Assembly: GCA_030789695.1 (NCBI GenBank)
Contig: CM061135.1
Location: 112,972,301 to 113,036,300, forward strand
Reading direction: 5' to 3'
DNA length: 64,000 bases
From: Scilla litardierei
Lineage: Eukaryota; Streptophyta; Magnoliopsida; Asparagales; Asparagaceae
The translations under genes were made by a program, and so were the position numbers. Below are positions 46,501 to 49,754 of this stretch, one piece after another (position 1 is the stretch's first letter; each line of letters starts with the position of its first letter). The notes beneath the pieces are model-generated. The model made no database searches. It saw only the letters and a list, made by a program, of their open reading frames with translations, and was not told the origin of the DNA.

Positions 46501-46952
46501 CCTAAAGAAGTAACATATTTTGATTACCACTGCTAGTCTGCTACAATAATAAATAAATATGATCAAAAATGTGGATTTTTCATTCTTTATGTTCTATTCT
46601 TTTTTCTTTTCTTTTCTTTTTCTTTTAAATCCAAAGGCAGTGATATACAATTTCATTTGTCATATAGGTCAATCCAGCAGCGGGTGTTATCAAGCCTGGC
46701 CAAACAGTAGATGTATCGTTGCGTCATGAAGATATGCAAAATACCCTTGAAGACCTTATTGATGGAGTCTCACAAAGTTGGTGGGCTGAAGATACTAGGG
46801 ACCAGGAAGCAGTCATAGCCATAAACATTACTGGTAGTAGGTCTACTGAAAAAAGATGCCATAGTATCCACATACGTCAGAGCTCCTCATGCAAGTTACC
46901 ATGCAAGGAATCCAACAGTTCATTAACAAAGAATCTATCAAAACGTCGTTAA
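10521..46952 (+). CDS. FRA3-like: Type II inositol polyphosphate 5-phosphatase (FRA3/5PTase12-14 type), 3' half
   Basis: Five exons (10521-10555, 10651-10906, 11175-11298, 11389-11749, 46668-46952) join in one frame into about 352 residues and a stop. All internal borders are GT-AG. The family removes the 5-phosphate from inositol phosphates and phosphoinositides, and plant FRA3 acts in phosphoinositide and actin control of wall formation. Visible motifs are [11 protein letters not shown] (first signature), PAWCDRILY (second signature) and GSDHKPV (metal and phosphate binding end of the catalytic fold). A roughly 190-residue tail follows, as in plant 12-14 type proteins. The N-terminal WD40 region typical of these proteins, and the start codon, are not in the window. 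The final intron is about 34.9 kb and full of transposons, yet the coding sequence shows no lesion, so the gene is probably active. Confidence 0.9.
10651..10906 (+). CDS. FRA3-like: 5-phosphatase exon b, first catalytic signature
   Basis: The acceptor ttatggcag ends at 10650 and the donor gtatgtcc starts at 10907. It encodes [20 protein letters not shown] and continues through [18 protein letters not shown] and FPPTYKF. The aspartate and asparagine of GDFNYR are the metal and phosphate ligands expected of the family. Confidence 0.92.
11032..11067 (+). repeat. Poly-G tract in a short intron
   Basis: A run of 27 G (11032-11058), one T, then 8 G follows cgcgcgcgc (11023-11031). It lies in the 268-bp intron between exons b and c. 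The exact length may be unreliable in assembly. It can form G-quadruplexes in the sense RNA. Confidence 0.9.
11175..11298 (+). CDS. FRA3-like: 5-phosphatase exon c, second catalytic signature
   Basis: The acceptor atttatag ends at 11174 and the donor gtaagtga starts at 11299. It encodes [20 protein letters not shown] and then a cysteine-containing linker ending [16 protein letters not shown] is the second signature of inositol 5-phosphatases. Confidence 0.92.
11389..11749 (+). CDS. FRA3-like: 5-phosphatase exon d, SDHKPV motif and C-terminal domain
   Basis: The acceptor ttttgtcag ends at 11388 and the donor is gtgcatc at 11750. It starts [19 protein letters not shown], which contains the conserved Ser-Asp-His triad, and runs through the C-terminal domain ([33 protein letters not shown]) to FGFPNWLK. 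It ends in phase 0, so it joins the exon 35 kb downstream without a split codon. Confidence 0.92.
11750..13509. other. Unassigned start of the giant intron
   Basis: No coding gene is recognised. From 12870 to 12960 the sequence is rich in CAG units. From 12965 to 13080 it contains words such as ggtttcgtttcatatcgg and gaaaccgatacg-like variants related to the ends of the hAT-like family, suggesting another decayed copy. ORFs at 12554-13173 on both strands are not supported. Confidence 0.4.
13510..14326. mobile_element. hAT-like inverted-repeat element, 817 bp
   Basis: The left end caaggttttaggtctcgg (13510-13527) matches the reverse complement of the right end (catagttttaggtttcgg, ending at 14326) at 15 of 18 bases. 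The 8-mer gtcttgag is present exactly on both sides (13502-13509 and 14327-14334), the duplication length of hAT elements. The subterminal zones are packed with cggtatcgg, cggtttcgg and gccgatacgacc words. There is no transposase, so it is non-autonomous. The ORF at 13985-14461 and its antisense ORF read through these arrays and are artefacts. Confidence 0.8.
14335..16504 (+). repeat. Gypsy LTR fragment (+) with 29-bp minisatellite
   Basis: This belongs to the family of the LTRs at 1-1380 and 4862-7526. It has the family box at 16310-16356 and a short repeat of tcccattaccatatctg at 16381-16490. It is interrupted at about 16505 by the end of an Athila-like LTR, since the family words gggtgag (6984 and 16497) still align just before that point. 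Its own 5' border overlaps the hAT-like element region and is not clear. Confidence 0.55.
14735..15055 (+). repeat. 29-bp minisatellite, about 11 units
   Basis: The core gggctttgcccc and its variants start at 14748, 14777, 14806, 14835, 14864, 14893, 14922, 14951, 14980, 15009 and 15038, an exact 29-base spacing although the units differ in sequence. The consensus is close to ttggttgtgggctttgcccc plus about nine variable bases. Because 29 is not a multiple of 3, the overlapping ORFs here (14710-15046, three frames) are products of the repeat. Confidence 0.9.
16505..18125 (-). repeat. LTR of an Athila-like element, minus strand
   Basis: On the + strand it begins tgactcgtctcg and ends taaatcaca. 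It is followed by cccccaactagcg, which on the - strand is a G-rich polypurine tract directly before TGTGATTTAG, placing this as the 3' LTR of a minus-strand element. The first 100 bases resemble, in layout, the Athila LTR ends at 29959 and 40047 (a gtccgagt- or gtctcga-like start, then 'gagcgggtatcgaactcaggg'-type text). No coding sequence was found. Confidence 0.6.
18126..19631 (-). mobile_element. Internal 3' region of the Athila-like element
   Basis: Non-coding sequence next to the preceding LTR. Around 19020-19050 it has 'tcactcccccaacta' and 'cagtgtcctcaatg', matching the equivalent part of the intact Athila element at 32606-32640, so both probably come from the region upstream of the 3' LTR. 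It is truncated at the SIRE border at about 19632. The ORF at 19363-19785 crosses the junction and is not a gene. Confidence 0.5.
19632..20797 (+). repeat. SIRE 5' LTR, left end deleted
   Basis: It aligns with 41823-42952 (for example tcagtacagagac, gcagaatccctattaaagg and ttgatgttagattgtat in both). Similarity stops just left of tggtcgtgtggctctg (about 19636), so about 230 bases at the 5' side are missing compared with the split 3' LTR. It contains about nine degenerate cacggccgtg motifs, mostly with C to T type changes. Confidence 0.8.
20800..20811 (+). other. Primer-binding site of the SIRE element
   Basis: TGGTATTAGAGC lies two bases after the LTR end and differs by one base from the usual Copia initiator-tRNA-Met site TGGTATCAGAGC. 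Confidence 0.85.
20855..22440 (+). pseudogene. SIRE gag remnant with altered zinc knuckle
   Basis: It starts at ATG 20855 with MAQIPYTYP and then '[20 protein letters not shown]', the usual Copia gag opening. A stop ends the first block at 21058. The reading continues at 21223-21558 ([20 protein letters not shown]) and at 22135-22512 ([19 protein letters not shown]), with coiled-coil-like lysine/glutamate text between. At 22307-22350 a zinc-knuckle CFYCNKK is followed by a frameshift. Allowing for it, the histidine position appears to be asparagine. Gag would form the particle shell, but it cannot be made here. Confidence 0.8.
22455..25436 (+). mobile_element. Solo LTR, 2,982 bp, inserted in SIRE
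   Basis: It begins TGTAACGGCCGG, ends GCGGGGTGTGACA, and is flanked on both sides by AGGTG (22450-22454 and 25437-25441), a 5-bp target duplication. The SIRE reading continues directly from one side to the other (…[14 protein letters not shown]…). There is no internal region, so it is the product of LTR-LTR recombination. A GC-rich block (23150-23350) and a 36-bp tandem duplication (24579-24614 and 24615-24650, beginning gtgactagtctggctcg) lie inside. ORFs within it (22679-23542, 24343-24653) are compositional. Confidence 0.9.
25442..25747 (+). pseudogene. SIRE protease remnant
   Basis: The text [15 protein letters not shown] followed by '[20 protein letters not shown]' and '[16 protein letters not shown]' is the Copia aspartic protease and pre-integrase region. 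The catalytic D(S/T)G appears as D-N-G after a stop, so the active site is altered as well as interrupted. An open frame covers 25499-25747 only. Confidence 0.75.
25840..26900 (+). pseudogene. SIRE integrase remnant
   Basis: The zinc-binding part is readable at 25849-25985 ([20 protein letters not shown], then CDTCQLGK) with the HHCC ligands present. The core starts at 26036 ([34 protein letters not shown]), giving two acidic residues of the catalytic triad. Further on are '[20 protein letters not shown]' and '[20 protein letters not shown]' (26366-26510). Several stops and frameshifts interrupt it. Confidence 0.8.
27040..27750 (+). pseudogene. SIRE reverse transcriptase remnant
   Basis: Blocks include '[10 protein letters not shown]'-like text before 27151, then '[20 protein letters not shown]', '[20 protein letters not shown]' and 'VKQPPGFEN'. 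An in-frame stop is at 27427. At 27502-27747 the catalytic motif expected as Y-V-D-D reads Y-V-A-D (27568-27579), so a metal-binding aspartate is lost. This copy could not reverse-transcribe even if the frame were open. Confidence 0.85.
27750..28480 (+). pseudogene. SIRE connection and RNase H remnant
   Basis: '[20 protein letters not shown]' and '[19 protein letters not shown]' (27850-27990) lead into RNase H text: '[10 protein letters not shown]' (28050-28080), 'STTEAEY' (28172-28195) and '[15 protein letters not shown]' (28326-28372). The catalytic Asp and Glu positions are recognisable, but there are stops at 28018 and elsewhere. Confidence 0.8.
28481..29726 (+). other. Non-coding 3' stretch of the SIRE element
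   Basis: Between RNase H and the 3' LTR, SIRE elements often carry an extra env-like ORF. Here only short ORFs remain (28801-29139 -, 28925-29110 +) with no recognisable similarity. The stretch ends in aaaaatggagaaat, a weak polypurine tract directly before the LTR start TGTTGG at 29727. Confidence 0.6.
29727..29958 (+). repeat. SIRE 3' LTR, first part
   Basis: It begins TGTTGGCCTAAG after the polypurine tract. It contains cacggccgtg-type motifs (29869-29883, 29890-29901 and 29941-29951) and is cut at CTCTG by the Athila insertion. It supplies the LTR start that is missing from the 5' copy. Confidence 0.85.
29959..31144 (-). repeat. Athila 3' LTR, truncated
   Basis: Matches 40047-41250 almost base for base. 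Similarity stops after gggtggctc at about 31144, so the part of the LTR carrying the palindrome array and its outer start is missing here. It also lacks a 22-bp unit with one palindrome copy that is present at 41161-41182. One actcggccgagt palindrome remains (31068-31081). Confidence 0.85.
31145..33567 (-). other. Athila 3' non-coding region
   Basis: Lies between the env-like ORF and the truncated LTR. It has 'actcactcccccaagct' and 'cagtgtcctcaatgtg' (32606-32645), also found in the Athila-like fragment near 19020, and a pyrimidine-rich block at 31750-31800. ORFs on both strands at 32637-33563 are low-complexity readings. A few may be a frame-shifted extension of the env-like ORF (for example - strand 33119-33526), but I see no domain. 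Confidence 0.5.
33568..35091 (-). CDS. Athila env-like / ORF-1-type protein
   Basis: An uninterrupted 507-codon frame, the longest in the window. A methionine at about residue 51 ([18 protein letters not shown], near 34941) is a more typical start than the first one. After a basic and proline-rich N-terminal part come '[20 protein letters not shown]', 'DNVGWRDFL', '[19 protein letters not shown]', 'FWTRITG' and a hydrophobic '[15 protein letters not shown]'. This layout matches the Athila ORF-1-like proteins found after integrase in this lineage. Their function is unknown, and an envelope role is only presumed from position. No clear signal peptide or membrane anchor is visible. It is preceded by a palindrome-rich leader. 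Confidence 0.75.
   Translation of the reverse strand: MGELLDAFGASRRRRSLHTSDFALAACSGILVPLHSTSHFYFGWARLTARMPPRHRPRTREPASKRKKSDDPRSSSARADSPPPSLPPPTQPPLPDPIPPPTQPPPSDPIPPPVQPVPAFDAMWITFQDDAQHARFERISHRSIVPTRFVHIADLERLGVLEGLLQLYDNVGWRDFLSVSADTNICPTLEVLSSIERTAGGCSFRLMDQECQVTLDMLRAFFQWPVVPDPDRAYAPTHIPPPSFDTHAFWTRITGSPLAFDPSRAKAYAVLHPCLRIAQRLMSTTFLARYEPGTLSTPELCMLYAMTRSRVFDGADVLVPDVEVDIASWYLDRIIVSVGTRTPICCGGLITLLALLCGVDLPDDLRRPPGPTSLSIDVMARMKMLHPHGQRHWVWLHSPHSADYMILPSPARTHIGPAGGEWIPPIDLLIPAAYVLEPEGAQQEPLLPPLDPVIPQPALVSSAPPDASVHTSTSVGSTSAESTHTATTTVPIFVDPISAVSPERPTP
35363..35679. repeat. Palindrome cluster ahead of the env-like ORF, 9 copies
   Basis: Copies of cactcggccgagtg, perfect or with 1-2 changes, occur at 35363, 35383, 35439, 35460, 35483, 35541, 35561, 35644 and 35666. 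The motif is a perfect 14-base palindrome at 35383 and 35541. The same motif forms an 11-copy cluster in the LTR at 41153-41513. Confidence 0.9.
36010..36938 (-). pseudogene. Athila integrase C-terminal region
   Basis: Two blocks in different frames. 36938-36537 reads '[20 protein letters not shown]', '[17 protein letters not shown]', '[20 protein letters not shown]' and 'LRSRWSGPF', the standard Athila integrase end. 36459-36010 continues with a low-complexity acidic tail ending in a basic stretch. At least one frameshift separates them. Confidence 0.8.
36814..37524 (-). pseudogene. Athila integrase zinc-binding and core domains
   Basis: From 37524 downwards, '[20 protein letters not shown]' and '[17 protein letters not shown]' give the HHCC zinc site. 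'[12 protein letters not shown]' supplies the first catalytic Asp and '[16 protein letters not shown]' the second. After that, 'GMAYHP', a stop and '[15 protein letters not shown]' carry the Glu region. Frames are shared for most of this stretch, with stops at about 37228 and 37028. Confidence 0.85.
37511..38233 (-). pseudogene. Athila RNase H and connection
   Basis: 38233-37835 reads '[20 protein letters not shown]', '[20 protein letters not shown]', '[14 protein letters not shown]' and '[14 protein letters not shown]', with the RNase H Asp, Glu and Asp residues present. A stop at about 37830 precedes the connection ([10 protein letters not shown]) at 37810-37511. The following frame change leads into integrase. 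Confidence 0.85.
38242..38887 (-). pseudogene. Athila reverse transcriptase
   Basis: 38887-38510 reads '[20 protein letters not shown]', '[11 protein letters not shown]', '[14 protein letters not shown]' and the catalytic F-M-D-D (38577-38588), which is intact. After a frameshift, 38469-38242 gives '[20 protein letters not shown]' and '[17 protein letters not shown]'. Only about one stop and one frameshift interrupt this domain, fewer than in the host SIRE. Confidence 0.88.
38921..39883 (-). CDS. Athila linker region leading into reverse transcriptase, 320 codons
   Basis: An open 320-codon frame. The N-terminal part is acidic and unassigned. From about residue 195 it reads '[20 protein letters not shown]', '[20 protein letters not shown]', '[20 protein letters not shown]' and '[20 protein letters not shown]', the conserved segment just before the Athila polymerase palm. 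The frame meets a stop at 38921 but is in the same frame as the next block, so a single nonsense change separates them. Gag and the protease are missing upstream. Confidence 0.8.
   Translation of the reverse strand: MGDAMLMTESNLGDDDSFASLLKELVDEVHATGAFAVDIEDPTEQQFASFVMDQISPEGTIEGNIRGDVRDVKLYFEDDRACIEEYYTPEESTGHAEIQGSTLYDPHSYIHEPTDTSLDLRFGPEYNCSPIDAHTELCSVYSDAPSSPRSESESACGSPLPEQELNPDVAKEVKLSQGKEVEGTVPPEVELKQLPPNLSYAFLGNKLTYPVIVNAHLNHDQLERLLNVLRSHKDVLGYTISDLKGISPRLCTHRIYLENTEATSIEPQRRLNPNMKEVVKKEILKLLEAGIIYPISDSRWVSPVHVVPKRGMTVVKNEKG
40025..40041 (-). other. Athila primer-binding site
   Basis: On the - strand, TGGCGCCGTTGTGGGAA starts a few bases after the LTR end. The first 11 bases, TGGCGCCGTTG, match the tRNA-Asp site usual for Athila, and the rest is diverged. 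Confidence 0.7.
40047..41817 (-). repeat. Athila 5' LTR, 1,771 bp
   Basis: Full-length LTR from tggtcgcgtccgag (40047) to agtgatca (41817). The inner 1.2 kb matches the truncated LTR at 29959-31144. It repeats short words such as 'ccaatctcttgcaaa' (40547-40700). The region 41153-41513 is the palindrome cluster. ORFs within it (39976-40320, 41164-41818) are not genes; the first has a twin in the other LTR at 29843-30232. Confidence 0.88.
41153..41513. repeat. Palindrome cluster in the Athila LTR, 11 copies
   Basis: Copies of cactcggccgagtg or close variants start at about 41153, 41175, 41248, 41267, 41291, 41368, 41390, 41414, 41458, 41481 and 41502. The first two are perfect palindromes. Spacing is irregular, roughly 20-80 bases. 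Confidence 0.9.
41823..42952 (+). repeat. SIRE 3' LTR, second part
   Basis: It continues the LTR cut at 29958, starting gggtacatgatcg, and ends gggtgtgattttca. It carries better preserved cacggccgtg motifs than the 5' LTR (for example 42112-42123 and 42163-42176). The SIRE ends here, and Gypsy gag text on the - strand begins at once. Confidence 0.85.
42953..43530 (-). pseudogene. Gypsy (chromovirus-like) gag fragment
   Basis: Minus-strand text '[19 protein letters not shown]' (about 43205-43150) and, in another frame, '[20 protein letters not shown]' followed by '[12 protein letters not shown]' (43110-42990) is the central gag motif of plant chromoviruses. It is truncated at 42952 by the SIRE. 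Its 5' LTR lies to the right (43620-45930). Frameshifts prevent expression. Confidence 0.75.
43620..45930 (-). repeat. Gypsy LTR, minus strand
   Basis: On the - strand its end is at tgtcatgacatgatcccc (about 43620). The family box is inverted at 44296-44335. Its minisatellite zone at 45020-45290 has 'ggcccaatcc' and 'aaggggcaaaa' units spaced about 24-29 bases apart, comparable to 14735-15055 and 5690-5850. It is the 5' LTR of the adjacent minus-strand gag. The right border is blurred by hAT-like family sequence at 45750-45930. Confidence 0.6.
45750..45930. repeat. Fragment of the hAT-like family end
   Basis: It contains repeated gaaacgaaactaatcg (45767 and 45835) and ends ggccgaaacctaaaat, matching the right end of the 817-bp element at 14307-14321. 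No partner end or duplication was found, so it is a partial copy. Confidence 0.5.
45931..46667. other. End of the giant intron, with a G-rich tract
   Basis: No gene is visible. At 46425-46470 the sense strand has several G runs of 5-7 (gttgggggtgggggggatgg). At 46598-46627 a pyrimidine tract (ctttt units) and then tttgtcatatag make a normal 3' splice region for the last 5-phosphatase exon. Confidence 0.6.
46668..46952 (+). CDS. FRA3-like: 5-phosphatase terminal exon
   Basis: It follows the acceptor gtcatatag and reads in phase 0: [20 protein letters not shown], then '[20 protein letters not shown]' and '[12 protein letters not shown]', ending at TAA 46950-46952. This is the C-terminal beta-rich domain of plant 5PTase12-14 type proteins, directly continuing exon d. 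The final 25 residues are rich in serine and lysine. Confidence 0.88.
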   Translation, partial: VNPAAGVIKPGQTVDVSLRHEDMQNTLEDLIDGVSQSWWAEDTRDQEAVIAINITGSRSTEKRCHSIHIRQSSSCKLPCKESNSSLTKNLSKRR

Positions 46953-47734
46953 CTGGGTGATATCTAAATTGTGGATGCTCAGATGCAAATTTGTCTTGGA
47001 TGTCATTCATCGTAAATCAAGGATTCAAAAGATGAGACCAGAAGTAACACCTTTTGTCCAACCGGGAAGGCTGGGGGAAAAAGAGAATGCCTGAGAGTCT
47101 GGCACTCTCTTTGGATCCCATACAGAAGACCTCATCTTGAAGCAACTTTGTAAATAACCCAAACGTCTTGACAAAGGTCCCGAAAATTTTGGTGCTGCAG
47201 GCAATTGTCTTCTTACAATTGCGTTGTAAATTATCTTTCACTCCGTTAACTAACAAAATGGTCTAGACTGAGTCGGGCACAGAATTGTATGCAACGATGT
47301 CATCTTTCTCCATCTATCTTATAATTTGCATATGCATAAAAAAGAGTGATGCTGGTTTGACAAATGTGTCAATAATTCAGGAGTTCATGCAGGTCGGATG
47401 CAGCGTTGGAAAGCGAAGCGTGCTTGATCTTGCTTTTGATGCTCTGCCATATCGGCTATTTCTACCCCTTTCCTCATCCCTTGGTGTAACAATGAAGAAG
47501 CATGAAATGCAGCCATGCTTCCCAGTCTCTGCAACATCTTTGTACAGCATGAAATCTCTCCGTTGATGCTGTGTATTGTATCCCTGCATGTTATTTGACA
47601 ATTGTATAGCAATGTTATGATTACATAGAAAATGGTTAATATGCTAGTTAAGTATATCAAAGATCCCTCTGTCAATTTTGTATACTTAATTTCTTTTGTA
47701 TTTGCAAATTATGTTGTAATCCACATTTCTATAG
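46953..47734 (+). other. Probable 3' UTR of the 5-phosphatase and intergenic or intron sequence
   Basis: No transposon similarity was seen. ORFs at 47017-47256 (-), 47285-47566 (+) and 47377-47675 (-) are not recognised. The stretch probably contains the 3' end of the 5-phosphatase transcript and an upstream intron of the next + strand gene. Confidence 0.45.
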
Positions 47735-47759
47735 TCATTGGTCATGCTCTTGACGCAAA
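47735..47759 (+). CDS. 25-bp micro-exon of an unidentified gene
   Basis: It lies between the acceptor cacatttctatag (ending 47734) and a strong donor gtaagtaatt (47760). It reads (..)IGHALDA(K), and its phase fits the next exon exactly (aa + g = Lys). The support is both splice sites, the matched phase and the continuous reading. No function is assigned. Confidence 0.5.
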
Positions 47760-47869
47760 GTAAGTAATTATCTTTTTGCTTACTAAAGAAATATACCGAT
47801 CAGTCAGCCATGGATCAAATTTTTGTTGAGTTTTGTTAGGACATTTTTTGGTTTTTTATATGAATGTAG

Positions 47870-48038
47870 GGGTACCGATGGTCTTCGAGCTCCATTCTTT
47901 CGGGAAATTTGGGATGTCACTATGGATGTGTTTGAGGAGTTCTGGTATTGGATCTTTGGCATTGGATCTTTGACATTGGTAGGCCTAATTATACGTTTGT
48001 GGTTCTCAACCCCAAATGTAATGGAGCCAATGAATTGA
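47870..48038 (+). CDS. Terminal exon with membrane segment, unidentified gene
   Basis: After the acceptor ttatatgaatgtag (ending 47869) it reads GTDGLRAPFFREIWDVTMDV and FEEFWYWIFG, then a hydrophobic segment IGSLTLVGLIIRLWF, and stops at TGA 48036-48038. A polyadenylation-like aataaa is at 48088-48093. It looks like the C-terminal end of a membrane protein encoded from further upstream on the + strand. Since the space between it and the 5-phosphatase stop is under 800 bases, its earlier exons must be few, lost, or part of an overlapping transcript. I do not recognise the family. Confidence 0.5.
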
Positions 48039-48159
48039 TTGAGTTTATGCCCATTGGTTTACTCAATGTTGTGTACAAGCGTTTAATAAAAGCACTTGCA
48101 AATTATTAAAGGTAGTGACCATAAAATAATTAAATGACAATAAAAGATAAACTATTTAA

Positions 48160-48330
48160 GAAGCTTGCTAAATATAGCAGAAAGATTCCGGTGTATTTAG
48201 TATTTTTACCATTTTTGGTAAAGTTGTCCCCTCAGAATGTTGCATACATCAACTTCGATGTGACAACTTTGCCAAAAATGATAAAAATACTAAATACACC
48301 GGAATCTTTCTGCTATATTTAGCAGGACCC
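48160..48330. mobile_element. Palindromic MITE, 171 bp, hAT-type
   Basis: Two arms of about 60 bases, near-perfect inverted copies (gctaaatatagcagaaag at 48167 and its complement ending at 48323), enclose a short loop. The 8-mer ctatttaa flanks it at 48152-48159 and 48331-48338. It could fold into one long hairpin if transcribed. Confidence 0.8.
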
Positions 48331-48338
48331 CTATTTAA

Positions 48339-48870
48339 AAGATAAAGCTTGTTATGAAATATAAGTAATAAAAGAATCAATTCAAAGGATTGCTCTCGCA
48401 AATAAAAGAAGTCATGTATAGTCATTATGTATAGGGTGACAACAATAATTATGACATGAGATACTGTGGAGAGGCCACCTCATCATCTTAACATGATGTT
48501 GTTGGTCACGTCTATCACATTAAGGTGAGAGTGCGAGATGTCACGTCCTCTTCTCAAAATACCACAGAAGCGGAAATATGATAGGCTAACAATGTATTTA
48601 AGGGCATGTTCATTTTGTTGAGAATGTGTTTTTGAGAAAGTTGTGAATAGTGTTTAGGGGTTGGAATCTTGGAGTGAGAGAACTAGGGGTTTGTGTTTTT
48701 TTGTTGGAAAGTGGTTTGGAAAGTTGTTTTGAGAAAGTTTTGTGGGTCACACACAATTTTCTTGTGTTTTTTTGTTGAGAATGTTGTTTGAAAAGTTGGA
48801 TGAAGAAAGTGATGAGTGGGATGTGGTGAACATATGAGAACAATGACCCCCCACAAGCATTTGTAAAAAC
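48339..48870. repeat. T/G-rich repeat, possible MITE
   Basis: From 48610 to 48840 the words tttttttgttggaaag, ttttgttgagaatg and gagaaagttttgtg recur in two direct units. The edges agggcatgttcattttg and gagaacaatgacccccc suggest a small element, but no convincing terminal repeat or duplication was found. 48339-48605 shows nothing recognisable. Confidence 0.3.
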
Positions 48871-48879
48871 TCACAAGGG

Positions 48880-49300
48880 AAACTTGCAAAAAACTGTGAA
48901 AATCCAAATCTAATCCAACACAAAATACAACAGCCCAATGCAGATACAACAAAGACAACATAGGGTACAAAATCCCAAGTCCATCATGCAACAGATTACT
49001 GAAATCCATCAAATATCCAACACAACATACAAAAGCCCAATGCAGATACAACAAAGACAACATATGTAACAAAATCCCAAGGCACGAATGCAACAGAGTG
49101 CCGAAATCTAGCACATATCCAACACACAATACATAAGCACAATGTAGATACAGCAAAGACAACATAAGGTACAAAATCCCAATCCAAACATGAAAAAGAT
49201 TGCCACAAAATCCCAAGCCAAAATCCAGCGCGAATTCAACACAAAATACTAAAGCCCAAGATTGATAGAGCAAAGATACCATAGTTTATAACATCAAAAA
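48880..49300. repeat. Tandem repeat of about 102 bp, four units
   Basis: Units contain ccaacacaaaatacaa, gcccaatgcagatacaac, aaagacaacat and caaaatcccaag in constant order, repeating about every 102 bases. Because 102 is divisible by 3, the - strand keeps one long frame (48683-49282) with a repeated hydrophobic 34-residue unit (for example LLYLHWAFVCCVGYLMDF). The + strand is rich in A and C and poor in G. Related units fill 59090-61340. Confidence 0.75.
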
Positions 49301-49360
49301 CCAAGAATTCAACATATTGCGTGATTTACATGACATATCCACCTTAGTTTATCTCCCACA

Positions 49361-49749
49361 TCAGTCGATCTTGTTATGCAACAACAATAACATAACCAAA
49401 ATAAGCCCTATAAGAGAGAACACGCCCAACTTAATGGATCTGTAATCGGTTAGGATGCCCTCAAATTTCACATTGTTTCTTTCTATAAGACCTACAACCT
49501 GATCTATACGATCCTCTATCGCTAACAGCCTCATATCAGACAATGGTGTCATGGAAATGTCATTCTTGGGCCATCTTTCATTCTCATCCAGTAAATGCAG
49601 TATCACATGTCTAGACCACGCAGGGTATGGGGGATCCTTCCATTGGAAGAATGAGCATGGACGCACGCGAGATGTACAATTCCAAAATCTCCAGCCTAGG
49701 TTTAATCGGGTCCATGAAGTCCTCGGCAAGCGCAGGCCACAGTGGCATA
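49361..49749 (-). pseudogene. GRF-type zinc-finger membrane protein, 3' part, split by an LTR element
   Basis: Minus-strand reading KICHCGLRLPRTSWTRLNLG, then WRFWNC and PCSFFQWKDPP, is a GRF zinc finger: a C-x-C pair, G.RF, then two further cysteines before FFQW. A helical segment (LLAIEDRIDQVVGLIERNN) and a C-terminal membrane helix (GVFSLIGLILVMLLLLH) follow to the stop at 49361. This architecture is that of the plant At4g04775/At1g43920-like small proteins, whose role is not established. The frame runs into the LTR at 49755. The exon's upstream part (DEISGELAVNVDDF) continues at 58655-58696 beyond the insertion. As it stands the protein cannot be made whole, unless the insertion is absent from another allele. 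Confidence 0.72.
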
Positions 49750-49754
49750 TCTTG

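Larger units (their letters stand above)
11750..46667 (+). other. Giant 34.9-kb intron of the 5-phosphatase gene
   Basis: The donor gtgcatc (11750) and the acceptor gtcatatag (ending 46667) flank phase-0 exons whose joined reading matches the C-terminal domain of this family. Almost all of the content is transposon-derived: a hAT-like element, Gypsy LTR fragments, an Athila-like LTR, a SIRE Copia with two nested insertions, and a minus-strand Gypsy gag and LTR. The intron orientation and both splice sites look normal. Confidence 0.8.

Noticed and set aside
48683..49282. 199-codon - strand ORF with 34-residue hydrophobic repeats as a membrane protein gene
   Set aside because: The frame is held open by the 102-bp tandem repeat; no start context, no conserved domain, and the related array at 59-61 kb is broken. 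Kept only as a finding.
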